Below, piece by piece: positions 39,584-48,491 of a stretch of 64,000 nt of DNA. The translations under genes and the position numbers were made by a program. The stretch is taken from assembly GCA_963749905.1 (NCBI GenBank), contig CAVVOF010000002.1, positions 1-64,000 of the forward strand, written 5' to 3'. This DNA is from UBA10649 sp963749905. GTDB taxonomy: Bacteria; Actinomycetota; Actinomycetes; S36-B12. Position 1 is the first letter of the stretch. Every line of letters begins with the position of its first letter. The notes beneath the pieces were generated by a model that worked only from the letters and a program-made list of their open reading frames with translations, had not been told where the DNA came from and searched no databases.

Positions 39584-40810
39584 CTACAGGCGGACCCCGA
39601 GCAGCGCGTCAGCGATGTCCGAGAACAACTTCGGGGCGGCCGGATCCGGGCCGAGCCCATCAGCGGCAGACATTGCCCAGGTGTCCATGGCATCGAGCGC
39701 CTCGGGGGTGCGCAGGTCGTCCGAGAGCGCCGCCCGGACCCGCTCGAGGGTGGGCTGGACGTCGGGAGCCGCAGGGGCGGCCGCGGCCATTCGCCACAGG
39801 GCCAGCCGCTTCAGGGCACCTTCGAGGCCCTGCTCCGTCCACGCCCACGGCGCGCGGTAGTGGTGGGCGAGCAGTGCGAGTCGGATGGCCGCCGGCTCCA
39901 CCCCCTCATGCCGGAGGGCGGACACGAACACCAGGTTTCCACGGGACTTGGACATCTTGTGCCCCTGCCACGAGACCATCGCCGAATGCACGTAGTGCCG
40001 GGCGAAGGGGGCCACGCCCTCGAGTACCTGGCCTTCGGAGGCGCTCATCTCGTGGTGGGGGAAGGCCAGATCGGTGCCGCCGCCCTGGACGTCGAAGGAC
40101 ATGCCGAGATGGTCGAGGGCGATCGCGGCGCATTCGATGTGCCAGCCGGGCCGACCGTGTCCCAGCGGGGTGTCCCAGGCCGGCTCGTCCGGTCGTGCCA
40201 GTTGCCAGACGAGGCAGTCGAGGGGGTCCTGCTTGCCGGGCCGGTCGGGGTCGCCGCCGCGCTCGGCGAAGATGGCGACCATCTCGTCGCGGTCGAGACG
40301 GGCCACGTTGCCGAAGTCCGGATCCGCAGCCACGCGGAAGTACAGGTCGCCGTCCACCGAGTAGACCGCACCCTTGGCCTGCAGGTCCTCCACGTACCGG
40401 GCGACCGACGGGATCGACTCCACCGCACCGATGTAGTCGCGCGGCGGCAGGACGTTCAGGGCCTCCATGTCCTCGCGGAACAGGGCGGTCTCCCGGTCAG
40501 CGATGACCCGCCAGTCCTGCCCGGTCTGCACGGCCCGCTCCAGCAGCGGATCGTCGATGTCGGTGACGTTCTGCACGTAGTGCACGTCGAACCCGGCGTC
40601 CCGCCAGACACGGTTGACGATGTCGAAGGTGACGTAGGTGAAGGCGTGGCCCATGTGCGTGGCGTCGTACGGGGTGATGCCGCAGACGTACATCCGAGCG
40701 GTGCCCTCGGGCTCCGTGGGCCGCACGGTGCCGGTCGCCGTGTCGTGCAGCCAGAGTTGATGGCCGGAGCCGGGCAACCGGGGCAGGGACGGCTCGGGCC
40801 AGGACTTCAC
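39584..40810 (-). CDS. mshC: Cysteine--glucosaminyl-inositol ligase of mycothiol synthesis
   Basis: MshC joins Cys to GlcN-Ins with ATP in mycothiol synthesis. The 408-residue protein resembles cysteinyl-tRNA synthetase but is shorter and lacks its anticodon domain. The zinc Cys is in MYVCGITPYDATHMGHA (Cys43; HIGH-like THMGH 51-55), with WHIECAAIA and GGGTDLAFPHHEMSASEG as further zinc/AMP residues and HKMSKSRGN the KMSKS loop. Mycothiol is the actinobacterial redox thiol. It follows the SCO1664-like gene with its own TAGGCT hexamer six bases before the GTG start. Confidence 0.95.
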   Translation of the reverse strand: MKSWPEPSLPRLPGSGHQLWLHDTATGTVRPTEPEGTARMYVCGITPYDATHMGHAFTYVTFDIVNRVWRDAGFDVHYVQNVTDIDDPLLERAVQTGQDWRVIADRETALFREDMEALNVLPPRDYIGAVESIPSVARYVEDLQAKGAVYSVDGDLYFRVAADPDFGNVARLDRDEMVAIFAERGGDPDRPGKQDPLDCLVWQLARPDEPAWDTPLGHGRPGWHIECAAIALDHLGMSFDVQGGGTDLAFPHHEMSASEGQVLEGVAPFARHYVHSAMVSWQGHKMSKSRGNLVFVSALRHEGVEPAAIRLALLAHHYRAPWAWTEQGLEGALKRLALWRMAAAAPAAPDVQPTLERVRAALSDDLRTPEALDAMDTWAMSAADGLGPDPAAPKLFSDIADALLGVRL

Positions 40811-40816
40811 GGCGTC

Positions 40817-40822
40817 AGCCTA
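40817..40822 (-). promoter_or_regulatory. -10-like TAGGCT of mshC
   Basis: TAGGCT ends six bases before GTG 40810 in the 24-base gap after the upstream gene. Confidence 0.45.
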
Positions 40823-40834
40823 GTCAGCCGCTGA

Positions 40835-41644
40835 TCAGAAGACCGGCCACGGGATGGCCGGCCAGCGTCCGCTCGGCTGCGGGAAGGTACCGGTGCGGAC
40901 CAGGTGCCGGACCCGGTCGCGCAGTGCCTCGCGCTCGTCCTCGGCGAGCCACCGGTCGACGGGGTCGAAGCCCTCGCCGAGGAGGTCGTGCAGTCGCCGG
41001 ACATCGTCGAGGACGGCTGACGGCACCGGCTCCCCCGCCCAGCCCCACAGCACGGTCCGCAGCTTGTCGTCGGCAGAGAAGGTGACCCCGTGATCGATGG
41101 CCCAGGTCCGGCCGTCGAGGTCGGTCAGCACGTGCCCGCCCTTGCGATCGGCGTTGTTGACGATGACGTCGAACACCGCCACCCGGACCACGTCCACCGT
41201 GGTCGCATGCACCAGTTCGACCGGGCGACCGCGACCGTCCTCGGCCTCGAACACCGTCACGAAGCCCTCCGGGCACTGACCCGGCCGCACCACCTGCACC
41301 TGCGAGATCTCCGGGTCGGTGTCCATCCAGAGCTGGCACATCCCCTCCCCGCCGGGTCCGTCCGGCCGCCACACGGTTGGCGGCACCAGCTGCCAGCCGA
41401 TCGCCTCCGACAGCGCGTAGGCCGCCAGCTCGCGGTGCCCCAGCGTCCACTCCGGGAAGTCCCACAGCGGGCGCTCCCCGCTCACCGGCTTGACTACGAC
41501 GCGCAGGCTGGCGCCGTCCGGGCCACTCGCCAGGCAGCGAAGTGTGGTGTTGGAGGCGTCGCCCAGCCGCCCCTCGACGGTCAGGTCGGCAGTTGCGAGC
41601 AGCTCCATGAGCTGTGGATGCCGGAGCCAGTCGCGGGAGGTCAT
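40835..41644 (-). CDS. SCO1664-family protein (PI3/4-kinase-like fold)
   Basis: The 269-residue protein starts MTSRDWLRHPQLMELLATADLTVEGRLGDASNTTLRCL. The middle shows VVVKPVSGERPLWDFPEWTLGHRELAAY, a lysine and helix as in kinase N-lobes, and DVIVNNADRKGGHVL plus WAIDHGVTFS, matching the catalytic NxDR and metal-binding Asp of PI3/4-kinase-like proteins. The substrate is unknown. The start overlaps the DUF3090 stop by four bases. The gene set phosphatase-DUF3090-this gene-mshC is conserved in actinobacteria, as recalled from mycobacteria and Streptomyces. Confidence 0.87.
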   Translation of the reverse strand: MTSRDWLRHPQLMELLATADLTVEGRLGDASNTTLRCLASGPDGASLRVVVKPVSGERPLWDFPEWTLGHRELAAYALSEAIGWQLVPPTVWRPDGPGGEGMCQLWMDTDPEISQVQVVRPGQCPEGFVTVFEAEDGRGRPVELVHATTVDVVRVAVFDVIVNNADRKGGHVLTDLDGRTWAIDHGVTFSADDKLRTVLWGWAGEPVPSAVLDDVRRLHDLLGEGFDPVDRWLAEDEREALRDRVRHLVRTGTFPQPSGRWPAIPWPVF

Positions 41645-42204
41645 GCCCGTCGGCGGTAGCCGTTGGCTCGGGGGCAGATGTGGCCCGCGGGGTCGAGCGG
41701 CTGGTTGCAGAACGGGCATGGTGGTCGGCCGGCCGACACCACGCTGCGGGCCCGCTCGGCGAAGGCGCGCGCGTACGGGGCAGTGACCCACACCCGGAGG
41801 GTGTCGGGACCGTCCGCCTCGTCGTCGCCCAGCTCGGGGACCTCTTCGTCCTCCTCGGCGATCGCGTGCGCCTCCACCACGACGCGCCCGTTCGCCTCGT
41901 CCCAGCCCAGGGCCATCGCCCCGACGCGGAACTCCTCGACGAGTGGGACCTCGAGCGGGCCGGCGTCGGCCAGCGCCTCCGACGCGGTCGCCGGGATCTC
42001 GATGTCGCCGCCGCGTTCCGCGGCCTCGTCCAGCAGCTGGTCGACCCGGTCGGCCAGGACCGCGACCTGCGTCTTCTCGAGCGCCACGCTGGTGACGTCG
42101 GAGCCTTGGCGCACCTGCAGGTAGAAGGTGCGCTCACCCGGCATGCCGACGGTGCCGGCGACGAACCGGTCGGGGTTGCGGAAGTCGAAGACCTGTCGTG
42201 TCAT
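41641..42204 (-). CDS. DUF3090 family protein
   Basis: The 187-residue protein starts MTRQVFDFRNPDRFVAGTVGMPGERTFYLQVR and has ALEKTQVAVLADRVDQLLDE. Its C-terminus CPFCNQPLDPAGHICPRANGYRR carries a CxxC...HxC zinc-ribbon-like site. Function is unknown. Four-base overlaps on both sides tie it to the phosphatase upstream and the kinase-like gene downstream. Confidence 0.9.
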   Translation of the reverse strand: MTRQVFDFRNPDRFVAGTVGMPGERTFYLQVRQGSDVTSVALEKTQVAVLADRVDQLLDEAAERGGDIEIPATASEALADAGPLEVPLVEEFRVGAMALGWDEANGRVVVEAHAIAEEDEEVPELGDDEADGPDTLRVWVTAPYARAFAERARSVVSAGRPPCPFCNQPLDPAGHICPRANGYRRRA

Positions 42205-42887
42205 CGCCCGGCACCTCCGCCGACCACGGCATCGCTGGATCGCCGACGCTTCCGCTTGGGCGGCGGACGCAGGCCGGCAAGGGATCCCCCGGTGTCGTTG
42301 GTGCGCTCCACGAAGGGGCGCAGGGCCGTGTAGTGGACGACGCTGACCGAGCACGGGTCCACCCGGATCCGCTGGAACTGGTCCAGGTGCATGCCGAGGG
42401 CGTCGGCGAGGATCGCCTTGATGACATCACCGTGGCTGACGATGCCGTAGACCGCGTCGTCACCCAGGGTCGCGTTCCACTCCCGGACGGCGGCCACCGC
42501 CCGATGCTGCATGCCCGACATGGACTCGCCCGCGTCCCCGGGGAACACCACCGCGCTCGGGTGCGACTGGACGACCTTCCAGAGCGGGTCCTTCGCCAGC
42601 GTCTTGAGCGATCCCCCGGTCCAGTCGCCGTACCGGCACTCCCCCACGCGCTCGTCCAGGTGCACCGGGACGTCACGGCCGCCGAGCATCAGGTCCGTCG
42701 TCTGCACGGTCCGCTCGAGCGGTGAGGACACCACGGCCGTCAGCGGCAGATCGGCCAGCCTGAGGGCCAGCGCAGCCGCCTGTTCACGCCCGGCGTCGTC
42801 GAGATCCACGCCCGGCGTCCAGCCGGCCAGCACCCCGCCGGCGTTCGCCGAGGTGCGCCCGTGGCGGATCAACAGGACGGTCGGCAT
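42201..42887 (-). CDS. Histidine phosphatase (phosphoglycerate mutase-like) family protein
   Basis: The 228-residue protein has the catalytic LLIRHGRTSAN motif (RHG with the phospho-accepting His), SSPLERTVQTTDLM, the acid-bearing ECRYGDWTGGSLKTL and the second His in GIVSHGDVIKAIL. It ends in a basic tail, PPPKRKRRRSS. It is of the MSMEG_4193 type that accompanies DUF3090; the substrate is unknown. TACGCT ends seven bases before the ATG, so this gene likely leads the mshC operon. Confidence 0.9.
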   Translation of the reverse strand: MPTVLLIRHGRTSANAGGVLAGWTPGVDLDDAGREQAAALALRLADLPLTAVVSSPLERTVQTTDLMLGGRDVPVHLDERVGECRYGDWTGGSLKTLAKDPLWKVVQSHPSAVVFPGDAGESMSGMQHRAVAAVREWNATLGDDAVYGIVSHGDVIKAILADALGMHLDQFQRIRVDPCSVSVVHYTALRPFVERTNDTGGSLAGLRPPPKRKRRRSSDAVVGGGAGR

Positions 42888-42894
42888 GCGAGTC

Positions 42895-42900
42895 AGCGTA
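42895..42900 (-). promoter_or_regulatory. -10-like TACGCT of the histidine phosphatase gene
   Basis: TACGCT ends seven bases before ATG 42887. A divergent CACAAT (42921-42926), six bases before the corA GTG, lies 20 bases away. Confidence 0.45.
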
Positions 42901-42932
42901 GATGCTGTGCCGCCGTGCAGCACAATGGCGCC

Positions 42933-43955
42933 GTGATCAGGGGCATGGGGCTCTACTCGCGCGAGGCCGCGGTCCCGGTGCCGGACGTGCACAACTGGGA
43001 GCAGCCGGGGGACGGCCATCCCGGCCCGAAGCTGCGCGAGCTCAAGGACCGCTGCCTGGCGGACGAGGACTCGTTCGTCTGGGTCGGACTGTTCGAGCCC
43101 ACCAAGGCCGAGCTCGACCTGGTCGCTGACGTGTTCGACCTGCCTACCCTGCTCGTCGAGGACGCCGCCAACACCGAGCAGCGGCCCAAGTTCGAGATCA
43201 ACGCCGACGGTCACGGCCTGGCCCTGCTCAAGTACCTCGACTACGTGGACTCCACATCGGACGTGCTGACGGGGCAGGTCGCCGTCTTCATCGGGCCCTG
43301 GTTCGCCCTCACCGTCCGGTTCGGGCTGATCGGAGACCTTCGGGGCATCCGGGCCCGGCTCGAGGGCTCGGAGGAGCTGAGGTCGTACGGGCCCGTCGCC
43401 GTGCTCTACACCGTCCTGGACCAAGCCGTCGACGGATATCTGGCGATCACCGACGAGGTGAGCGAGGACGTCGAGCAACTCGAGGCGGAGGTGTTCGCGC
43501 AGGAGACGGTGGGCAGCACGGCCAACCGGATCTATCGGCTCAAGCGCGAGAACGTCGAGATGCGCCGCGCGGTCGGCCCGCTCGTCCAGTGGGCGCATGC
43601 GGCAGTGGCGAAGGAGCTCTCATGGGTGCCGCCCGGCCTGCGTTCGCACTTCCGCGACATCGGCGAGCACGTGCTGCGCGCCAGCGACGCCGTCGACGCT
43701 GCCGACAACCTCCTGATGACGATGCTGATGGCCTCGACCTCGCTGCAGGACCTCCAGCAGAACAAGGACATGCGCAAGATCAGCGCGTGGGTCGCGATCG
43801 CCGCGGTGCCCACGGCCCTCGCGGCGATCTACGGGATGAACTTCGACTACATGCCGGAACTGCACTCGCCGTGGGGGTATCCGGTCGTGATCGGCGTGAT
43901 GGCGGTCACCTGCGTGGGGCTGTTCCGCGCCTTCAAGCGGTCCGGCTGGCTGTAG
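42933..43955 (+). CDS. corA: CorA-type magnesium/cobalt transporter
   Basis: From GTG 42933 it is 340 residues; ATG 42945 is the alternative. A long N-terminal cytoplasmic domain (FVWVGLFEPTKAELDLVADVFDLP) is followed by a helical stalk (TVGSTANRIYRLKRENVEMRRAVGPLVQ) and two C-terminal membrane helices. The signature YGMNFDYMPEL lies at the end of the first, containing the selectivity GMN. The pentameric channel takes up Mg2+ in response to low internal Mg2+. CACAAT six bases upstream suggests a leaderless message. Confidence 0.93.
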   Translation: MIRGMGLYSREAAVPVPDVHNWEQPGDGHPGPKLRELKDRCLADEDSFVWVGLFEPTKAELDLVADVFDLPTLLVEDAANTEQRPKFEINADGHGLALLKYLDYVDSTSDVLTGQVAVFIGPWFALTVRFGLIGDLRGIRARLEGSEELRSYGPVAVLYTVLDQAVDGYLAITDEVSEDVEQLEAEVFAQETVGSTANRIYRLKRENVEMRRAVGPLVQWAHAAVAKELSWVPPGLRSHFRDIGEHVLRASDAVDAADNLLMTMLMASTSLQDLQQNKDMRKISAWVAIAAVPTALAAIYGMNFDYMPELHSPWGYPVVIGVMAVTCVGLFRAFKRSGWL

Positions 43956-43960
43956 CCGGC

Positions 43961-44779
43961 TCAGGCGGTCAGCACGCCGGTGGCGAGCAGCAGCATGACG
44001 AGCAGCCCGAGGACGATGCGGTAGACCACGAACGGCTTGTAGGTCTTGGTGGTCAGCCACTTCATCAGCCAGGCGATCACCGCGAAGCCGATGAAGAAGG
44101 CGATGACGGTGGCCACGATGGTCGGTCCCCACGCCACCGTGGTGTCGTCGCCGATCTTCCGGGCCTCGAAGAGTCCCGACGCGAGCACGGCGGGGACGGC
44201 GAGCAGGAAGGCGTAGCGCGCGGCCGCGCCTCGGGTGTAGCCCATGAACAGGCCGGCGGAGATGGTCGCCCCCGAGCGCGAGACGCCCGGGATCAGCGCC
44301 AGCGACTGGGCGAGGCCGTACAGGATGCCGTCGCGCAGGGTCAGGTCGCGTTCGTCCTTGACCCGCCTCCCCAGCGCGTCGGCCACGCCGAGGATCACTC
44401 CGAAGACGATGAGCATGGTCGCGGTCAGCCACAGGTTGCGGGCGATCGTCTCGATCTGGTCGCGGAAGAGGAAGCCGAGGATGGCCACCGGCATGGTGCC
44501 GATGATGACCAGCCAGCCCATGCGGGCGGCCGGCTCGCGCCGCAGGTCGGCGTTGACGATCGAACGCGACCAGGTGGACAGGATCTCCCAGATCTCACGG
44601 CGGAAGTAGATGATCACCGCCATCTCGGTGCCGATCTGGGTCACGGCGGTGAAGGCGGCGCCCGGGTCCTCCCAGCCGAAGAGCTGGGAGACGATCAGCA
44701 GGTGGGCGCTCGAGGAGATCGGGAGGAACTCGGTCAGGCCTTGGACGATGCCGAGGACGATGGCCTCGAACCAGGTCAT
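43961..44779 (-). CDS. uppP: Undecaprenyl-diphosphatase
   Basis: It recycles the C55 lipid carrier for wall synthesis by removing one phosphate. The 272-residue protein has seven to eight membrane segments, the LTEFLPISSSAHLLIV motif with the catalytic Glu and Ser residues, and PGVSRSGATISAGLFMG with the catalytic Arg/Ser. Its ATG overlaps the LLM oxidoreductase stop by one base (TGATG). Confidence 0.95.
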   Translation of the reverse strand: MTWFEAIVLGIVQGLTEFLPISSSAHLLIVSQLFGWEDPGAAFTAVTQIGTEMAVIIYFRREIWEILSTWSRSIVNADLRREPAARMGWLVIIGTMPVAILGFLFRDQIETIARNLWLTATMLIVFGVILGVADALGRRVKDERDLTLRDGILYGLAQSLALIPGVSRSGATISAGLFMGYTRGAAARYAFLLAVPAVLASGLFEARKIGDDTTVAWGPTIVATVIAFFIGFAVIAWLMKWLTTKTYKPFVVYRIVLGLLVMLLLATGVLTA

Positions 44780-45828
44780 CAGTCCCCGAGCCCGGATTCG
44801 TCCAGGACCTCGGCCATCGTCCGCAGGGTCGCCATCCGCTCGTCCAGCGAGGGGGCGTAGGTCGCCACGGTCAGCGTGGTGACGCCGGCGTCCGCGTAGG
44901 CGGCCAGCCGGTCGCGCACCCGGTCGCGCGGGCCGAGCAGCGAGGTGCGATCCATGAACTCGAACGGGACCGCGGCCATGGCGCCGTCGTAGTCCCGGGC
45001 CATGTACTTGTCCTGGATCTCGATGGCCGCGTCCTCGTACCCCATCCGGCAGGCCAGCTGGTTGTAGAAGTTCTTGTCCCGCGAGCCCATGCCGCCCACG
45101 TACAGGGCGGAGTAGAAGCGCACCGGATCCGCGCAGGCGACCGGGTCGTCGCCGATCACGACGGGGACCGTCGGCACGACGTCGAATCCGCTCATGTCGT
45201 TGCCGGACTTCTCACGGCCCGCCTTGAGCGGGGCCATGATCTCGGCGGCGTTCTCGGGAGAGAAGAAGATGGCCAGCCAGCCGTCGGCGATCTCGCCGGT
45301 CAGCTCGAGGTTCTTGGGGCCGATCGCCGCGAGGTAGATCGGGATCGATTCGCGCACCGGGTGGACCGTCAGCGTGAGCGCCTTGCCCGGGCCGTCCGGC
45401 AGCGGCAGGGTGAAGAACTCGCCGTCGAAGGAGAGCTTCTCGCGGGCCAGCGCCTTGCGGACGATGGCCACGTACTCCCGGGTGCGGCCGAGCGGCCGGT
45501 CGAAGCGCACGCCGTGCCAGCCCTCGGACACCTGCGGTCCGGACACTCCCAGCCCGAGGCGGAAGCGCCCGCCGGAGAGGGTGTCCAGCGTGGCCGCCGT
45601 CATGGCGGTGTTGGCGGGCGTGCGACCGGGGATCTGGAACACCGCGGAACCGACGTCGATGCGCTCGGTCTGCGCGGCGATCCAGGTGAGCACGGTGGCG
45701 GCATCGGAGCCGTATGCCTCCGCGGCCCACACCACCGAGTAGCCGAGCCGGTCGGCCTCCTGCGCGAGCGCGAGGTTGTCCGCGTCGTTGCCAGCACCCC
45801 AGTAGCCGAGGTTCAATCCGAGCTTCAT
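44779..45828 (-). CDS. LLM-class F420-dependent oxidoreductase
   Basis: A 349-residue TIM-barrel, luciferase-like protein beginning MKLGLNLGYWGAGNDADNLALAQEADRLGYSVVWAAEAYGSDA, with GSAVFQIPGRTPANTAMTAATLDTLSGGRFRLGLGVSGPQVSEGWHG and IYLAAIGPKNLELTGEIADGWL. These features match the F420-dependent group common in actinobacteria rather than FMN monooxygenases. The substrate is unknown. GGGAGG precedes the ATG, which is the start chosen over a longer upstream frame. Confidence 0.9.
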   Translation of the reverse strand: MKLGLNLGYWGAGNDADNLALAQEADRLGYSVVWAAEAYGSDAATVLTWIAAQTERIDVGSAVFQIPGRTPANTAMTAATLDTLSGGRFRLGLGVSGPQVSEGWHGVRFDRPLGRTREYVAIVRKALAREKLSFDGEFFTLPLPDGPGKALTLTVHPVRESIPIYLAAIGPKNLELTGEIADGWLAIFFSPENAAEIMAPLKAGREKSGNDMSGFDVVPTVPVVIGDDPVACADPVRFYSALYVGGMGSRDKNFYNQLACRMGYEDAAIEIQDKYMARDYDGAMAAVPFEFMDRTSLLGPRDRVRDRLAAYADAGVTTLTVATYAPSLDERMATLRTMAEVLDESGLGD

Positions 45829-45881
45829 CTGCAGCCTCCCGTGTCGGGCCCGATGCGGGCCGCTATCGGCACGGATGACGG

Positions 45882-45887
45882 TAGCGT
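45882..45887 (+). promoter_or_regulatory. -10-like TAGCGT of the aldo/keto reductase gene
   Basis: TAGCGT ends six bases before ATG 45894; no Shine-Dalgarno is seen. Confidence 0.45.
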
Positions 45888-45893
45888 GCGGGC

Positions 45894-46877
45894 ATGGAAC
45901 TTCGGCCGCTGGGCAGGTCCGGCCTGTGGGTCGGCCGCCTCGGCCTCGGCACGGGCACATGGACGCGCGGCACCGACGAGTACGAGGCCCGCGACCAGCT
46001 GGCCGCCTTCCTGGACGCCGGCGGCACCCTGCTCGATTCGGCCGACACCTACGCGGATGGGGACGCCGAGAGCCTGCTCGGCGAGCTCGTCGAGGAGTTC
46101 GACGTCCGCGACGACGTCGTGCTGTCCACCAAGGCTGGCTCCGTGTCCGGGCCGGACCGTCGCGTGAACGCCTCGCGAGGCCAGCTGCTGCGCGCCCTCG
46201 AGCGCTCGCTGCGCCGGTTGCGCACCGACACGGTGGATCTCTGGCAGGTGCACGCGTGGGATCCCTGGACCCCGATGGAGGAGACCCTCGCGGCCCTCGA
46301 TCACGCCGTGTCCAGCGGGATGGCCCGGTACGTCGGGGTCTCGAACTACGCCGGGTGGCAGATGGCGCGCGCGGCGACGTGGCAGCAGGGCGACGCCTCG
46401 CGCTTCCCCCTCGTCACCACCCAGGTCGAGTACTCGCTGCTCGAGCGCGGGATCGAGCGCGAGGTGGTGCCGGCCGCCCAGGCCGTCGGCATGGGGATCC
46501 TCGCCTGGTCCCCCCTCGGCCGGGGCGTGCTCACCGGGAAGTACCGGCACAGCATGCCCATCGACTCGCGCGGCGCGAACGTGGAGACGGCAGCATGGGT
46601 GCAGGCGTACCTCGACGAGCGGGGCCGGCGCGTGGTCGATGCGGTGGCGACGGCGGCCGAGGGGCTGGGCGCCTCCCCCACCGAGGTCTCGCTGGCCTGG
46701 CTGCGGGACCGCCCCGGCGTGGTGGCGCCGATCCTCGGGGCACGCACGAACAACCAGCTGATGGCGGCGCTCGCGTCCGAGGAGCTGGAGCTGCCGGAGG
46801 AGATCCTCACCGCCCTGGACGACGTCTCGGCCCCCGGTCTGGGGTATCCCGAGGCCGGCTGGGCGCAGAGGCGGTAG
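45894..46877 (+). CDS. Aldo/keto reductase
   Basis: A 327-residue NADPH-dependent TIM-barrel enzyme. It starts MELRPLGRSGLWVGRLGLGTGTWTRG, with LLDSADTYADGDAESLLG carrying the catalytic Asp and Tyr, VVLSTKAGSV the Lys, and VDLWQVHAWDPWTPMEETLAAL the His. The C-terminal PTEVSLAWLRDRPGVVAPILGARTNNQL holds the nucleotide 2'-phosphate site. Carbonyl substrate unknown. A GTG three bases past its stop opens the DUF5703 gene. Confidence 0.92.
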   Translation: MELRPLGRSGLWVGRLGLGTGTWTRGTDEYEARDQLAAFLDAGGTLLDSADTYADGDAESLLGELVEEFDVRDDVVLSTKAGSVSGPDRRVNASRGQLLRALERSLRRLRTDTVDLWQVHAWDPWTPMEETLAALDHAVSSGMARYVGVSNYAGWQMARAATWQQGDASRFPLVTTQVEYSLLERGIEREVVPAAQAVGMGILAWSPLGRGVLTGKYRHSMPIDSRGANVETAAWVQAYLDERGRRVVDAVATAAEGLGASPTEVSLAWLRDRPGVVAPILGARTNNQLMAALASEELELPEEILTALDDVSAPGLGYPEAGWAQRR

Positions 46878-46879
46878 CC

Positions 46880-47077
46880 GTGCAGCCGCGAGGGTCCACC
46901 TGGGAGTACCGAGAGGTGCGCTTCCCGAGGGGGACCTCACGGGAGGCCGCGCGGCTGCTGCTCACCGGGGCGGCCGAGACGGAGCACTGGGAGCTCGACC
47001 GGCTGGTGCTGCATCGCGACGGCCGGCGCGTCGTCCGGTTGCGTCGCCGCGTCTACCGCATGCAGCGAACGGCCTGA
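46880..47077 (+). CDS. DUF5703 family small protein
   Basis: A 65-residue protein, very rich in Arg, reading WEYREVRFPRGTSREAARLLLTGAAETEHWELDRLVLHRDGRRVVRLRRRVYRMQ. The tryptophan/arginine pattern matches actinobacterial DUF5703, of unknown function. The GTG start lies two bases beyond the aldo/keto reductase stop, so it depends on that transcript. Convergent with the M20 peptidase gene. Confidence 0.82.
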   Translation: MQPRGSTWEYREVRFPRGTSREAARLLLTGAAETEHWELDRLVLHRDGRRVVRLRRRVYRMQRTA

Positions 47078-47087
47078 GCCGGACAGC

Positions 47088-48419
47088 TCAGCAGGACAGC
47101 AGGAACCGGTTCAGCACTCGCACGCCGAACTGCAGGCCGTCCACCGGCACCCGCTCGTCGACCCCGTGGAAGAGCCGCCAGTAGTCGAGGTCGGCGGGCA
47201 TCTGCAGCGGGCTGAAGCCGTAGCAGTCGATCCCGAGGGTCGAGAACGCCTTGGCGTCGGTGCCGCCCGAGATCATGTAGGGCACCGGCTTGGCCGCCGG
47301 ATCCTCGGCGCGCAGGACGGACGCCATCAGGTCGACGGTGGCGGTGTCGAAGGGTGCCTCGAGGGCGATCTGGCTGGTGACCTCCTCGATCTCGATGGCG
47401 TCGCCGACGATCGCGCGGATGGTCTCGTCGAACTCGTGCTCATAGCCGGGGAGCACGCGTCCGTCGATGGCGGCCACCGCTTCCCCGGGGATGACATTGT
47501 GCTTGTAGCCGGCCTGCAGCATCGTCGGGTTCGCGGTGTTCTGGAGCGTGGCGCCGACGAGAAAGCCGAGGGTGCCGAGGCGGGACAGGACCTGGTCCAG
47601 CTCGCCGGTCGTCAGGTCCACCCCGTAGGCCTCGGAGAGCTCGTCGAGGAACCGGTCGACGGTCTTGGTCCGTCGCACCGGCCACTGGTGCCGACCGACC
47701 TTCACCACCGCCTCGCACAGGGCGGTCACCGCGTTGTCCTCGTGGATCATCGACCCGTGACCCGCGCGGTCCCTCGCGCGCAGGCGGATCCACCGCATGC
47801 CCTTCTCCGCGGTCTGGATGGGATACAGGCGCAGGTCGTCGCGCACGGTGATCGAGAAGCCGCCGACCTCGCCGACCGCCTCGGTCACGCCGCGGAAGAT
47901 GTCCGGGCGGTGGTCGACGAGCCAGTGGCCACCGTGGATGCTGCCGGCCTCCTCGTCCGGCAGGAACAGCACCTCGATGTCCCGACGCGGCCGCGTGCTG
48001 GTGCGCGCCCAGTCGCGCACGACGGCCAGGATCATCGCGTCCATGTCCTTCATGTCGACGGCGCCGCGACCCCAGATGAAGCCGTCGGCCACCTCTCCCC
48101 CGAACGGGTCATGGGTCCAGTCGCTCGCCATCGCGGGGACGACGTCGATGTGGCCGTGCAGGAGCAGCACGGGGGCGGTGGGATCCGTGCCGGGGATGCG
48201 CACGTGGACCGCTCGTCGGTCGTCGGAAGTCGTGGGGATGATCTCCGGCTCGAGGCCCACTTCGCGAAGGCGCTCGGCGCAGTATTCCGCCACCTCCGCC
48301 TCGCCCACCGTCTCGGGTGCGTCCCCCCAGTTGCTGGAGTCGATGCGGATCAGCTCACGCGTCAGTTCGACGACTTCGGCTTCGGCATCGGGCAGGCAGT
48401 CCAGGGGCGCGATGGTCAT
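47088..48419 (-). CDS. M20/M25/M40 family metallopeptidase
   Basis: A 443-residue di-zinc hydrolase: LLLHGHIDVVPAM supplies His and Asp, WGRGAVDMKDMDAMI the bridging Asp, FLPDEEAGSIHGG the catalytic Glu pair and VGEVGG the next acid, and ISGGTDAKAF lies near the C-terminus with FSPLQMP. The central lid domain is present (GHGSMIHEDNAVTALCEAV). Relatives are acetylornithine deacetylase, dipeptidases and succinyl-DAP desuccinylase; this group is usually called only M20 family. It is the last core gene before the tRNA-Leu island. Confidence 0.92.
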   Translation of the reverse strand: MTIAPLDCLPDAEAEVVELTRELIRIDSSNWGDAPETVGEAEVAEYCAERLREVGLEPEIIPTTSDDRRAVHVRIPGTDPTAPVLLLHGHIDVVPAMASDWTHDPFGGEVADGFIWGRGAVDMKDMDAMILAVVRDWARTSTRPRRDIEVLFLPDEEAGSIHGGHWLVDHRPDIFRGVTEAVGEVGGFSITVRDDLRLYPIQTAEKGMRWIRLRARDRAGHGSMIHEDNAVTALCEAVVKVGRHQWPVRRTKTVDRFLDELSEAYGVDLTTGELDQVLSRLGTLGFLVGATLQNTANPTMLQAGYKHNVIPGEAVAAIDGRVLPGYEHEFDETIRAIVGDAIEIEEVTSQIALEAPFDTATVDLMASVLRAEDPAAKPVPYMISGGTDAKAFSTLGIDCYGFSPLQMPADLDYWRLFHGVDERVPVDGLQFGVRVLNRFLLSC

Positions 48420-48473
48420 GGACCCATCCTGCCCCTGCCTCCGCCCCCACGCAGTGGAACCCGTATCAGCGGG

Positions 48474-48479
48474 TATGCT
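48474..48479 (+). promoter_or_regulatory. -10-like TATGCT of tRNA-Leu
   Basis: TATGCT lies 12 bases before the tRNA 5' end, leaving a few bases of leader. The 17-base spacing points to a poor -35 (around 48451). Confidence 0.45.
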
Positions 48480-48491
48480 GTGCGGGCACTC

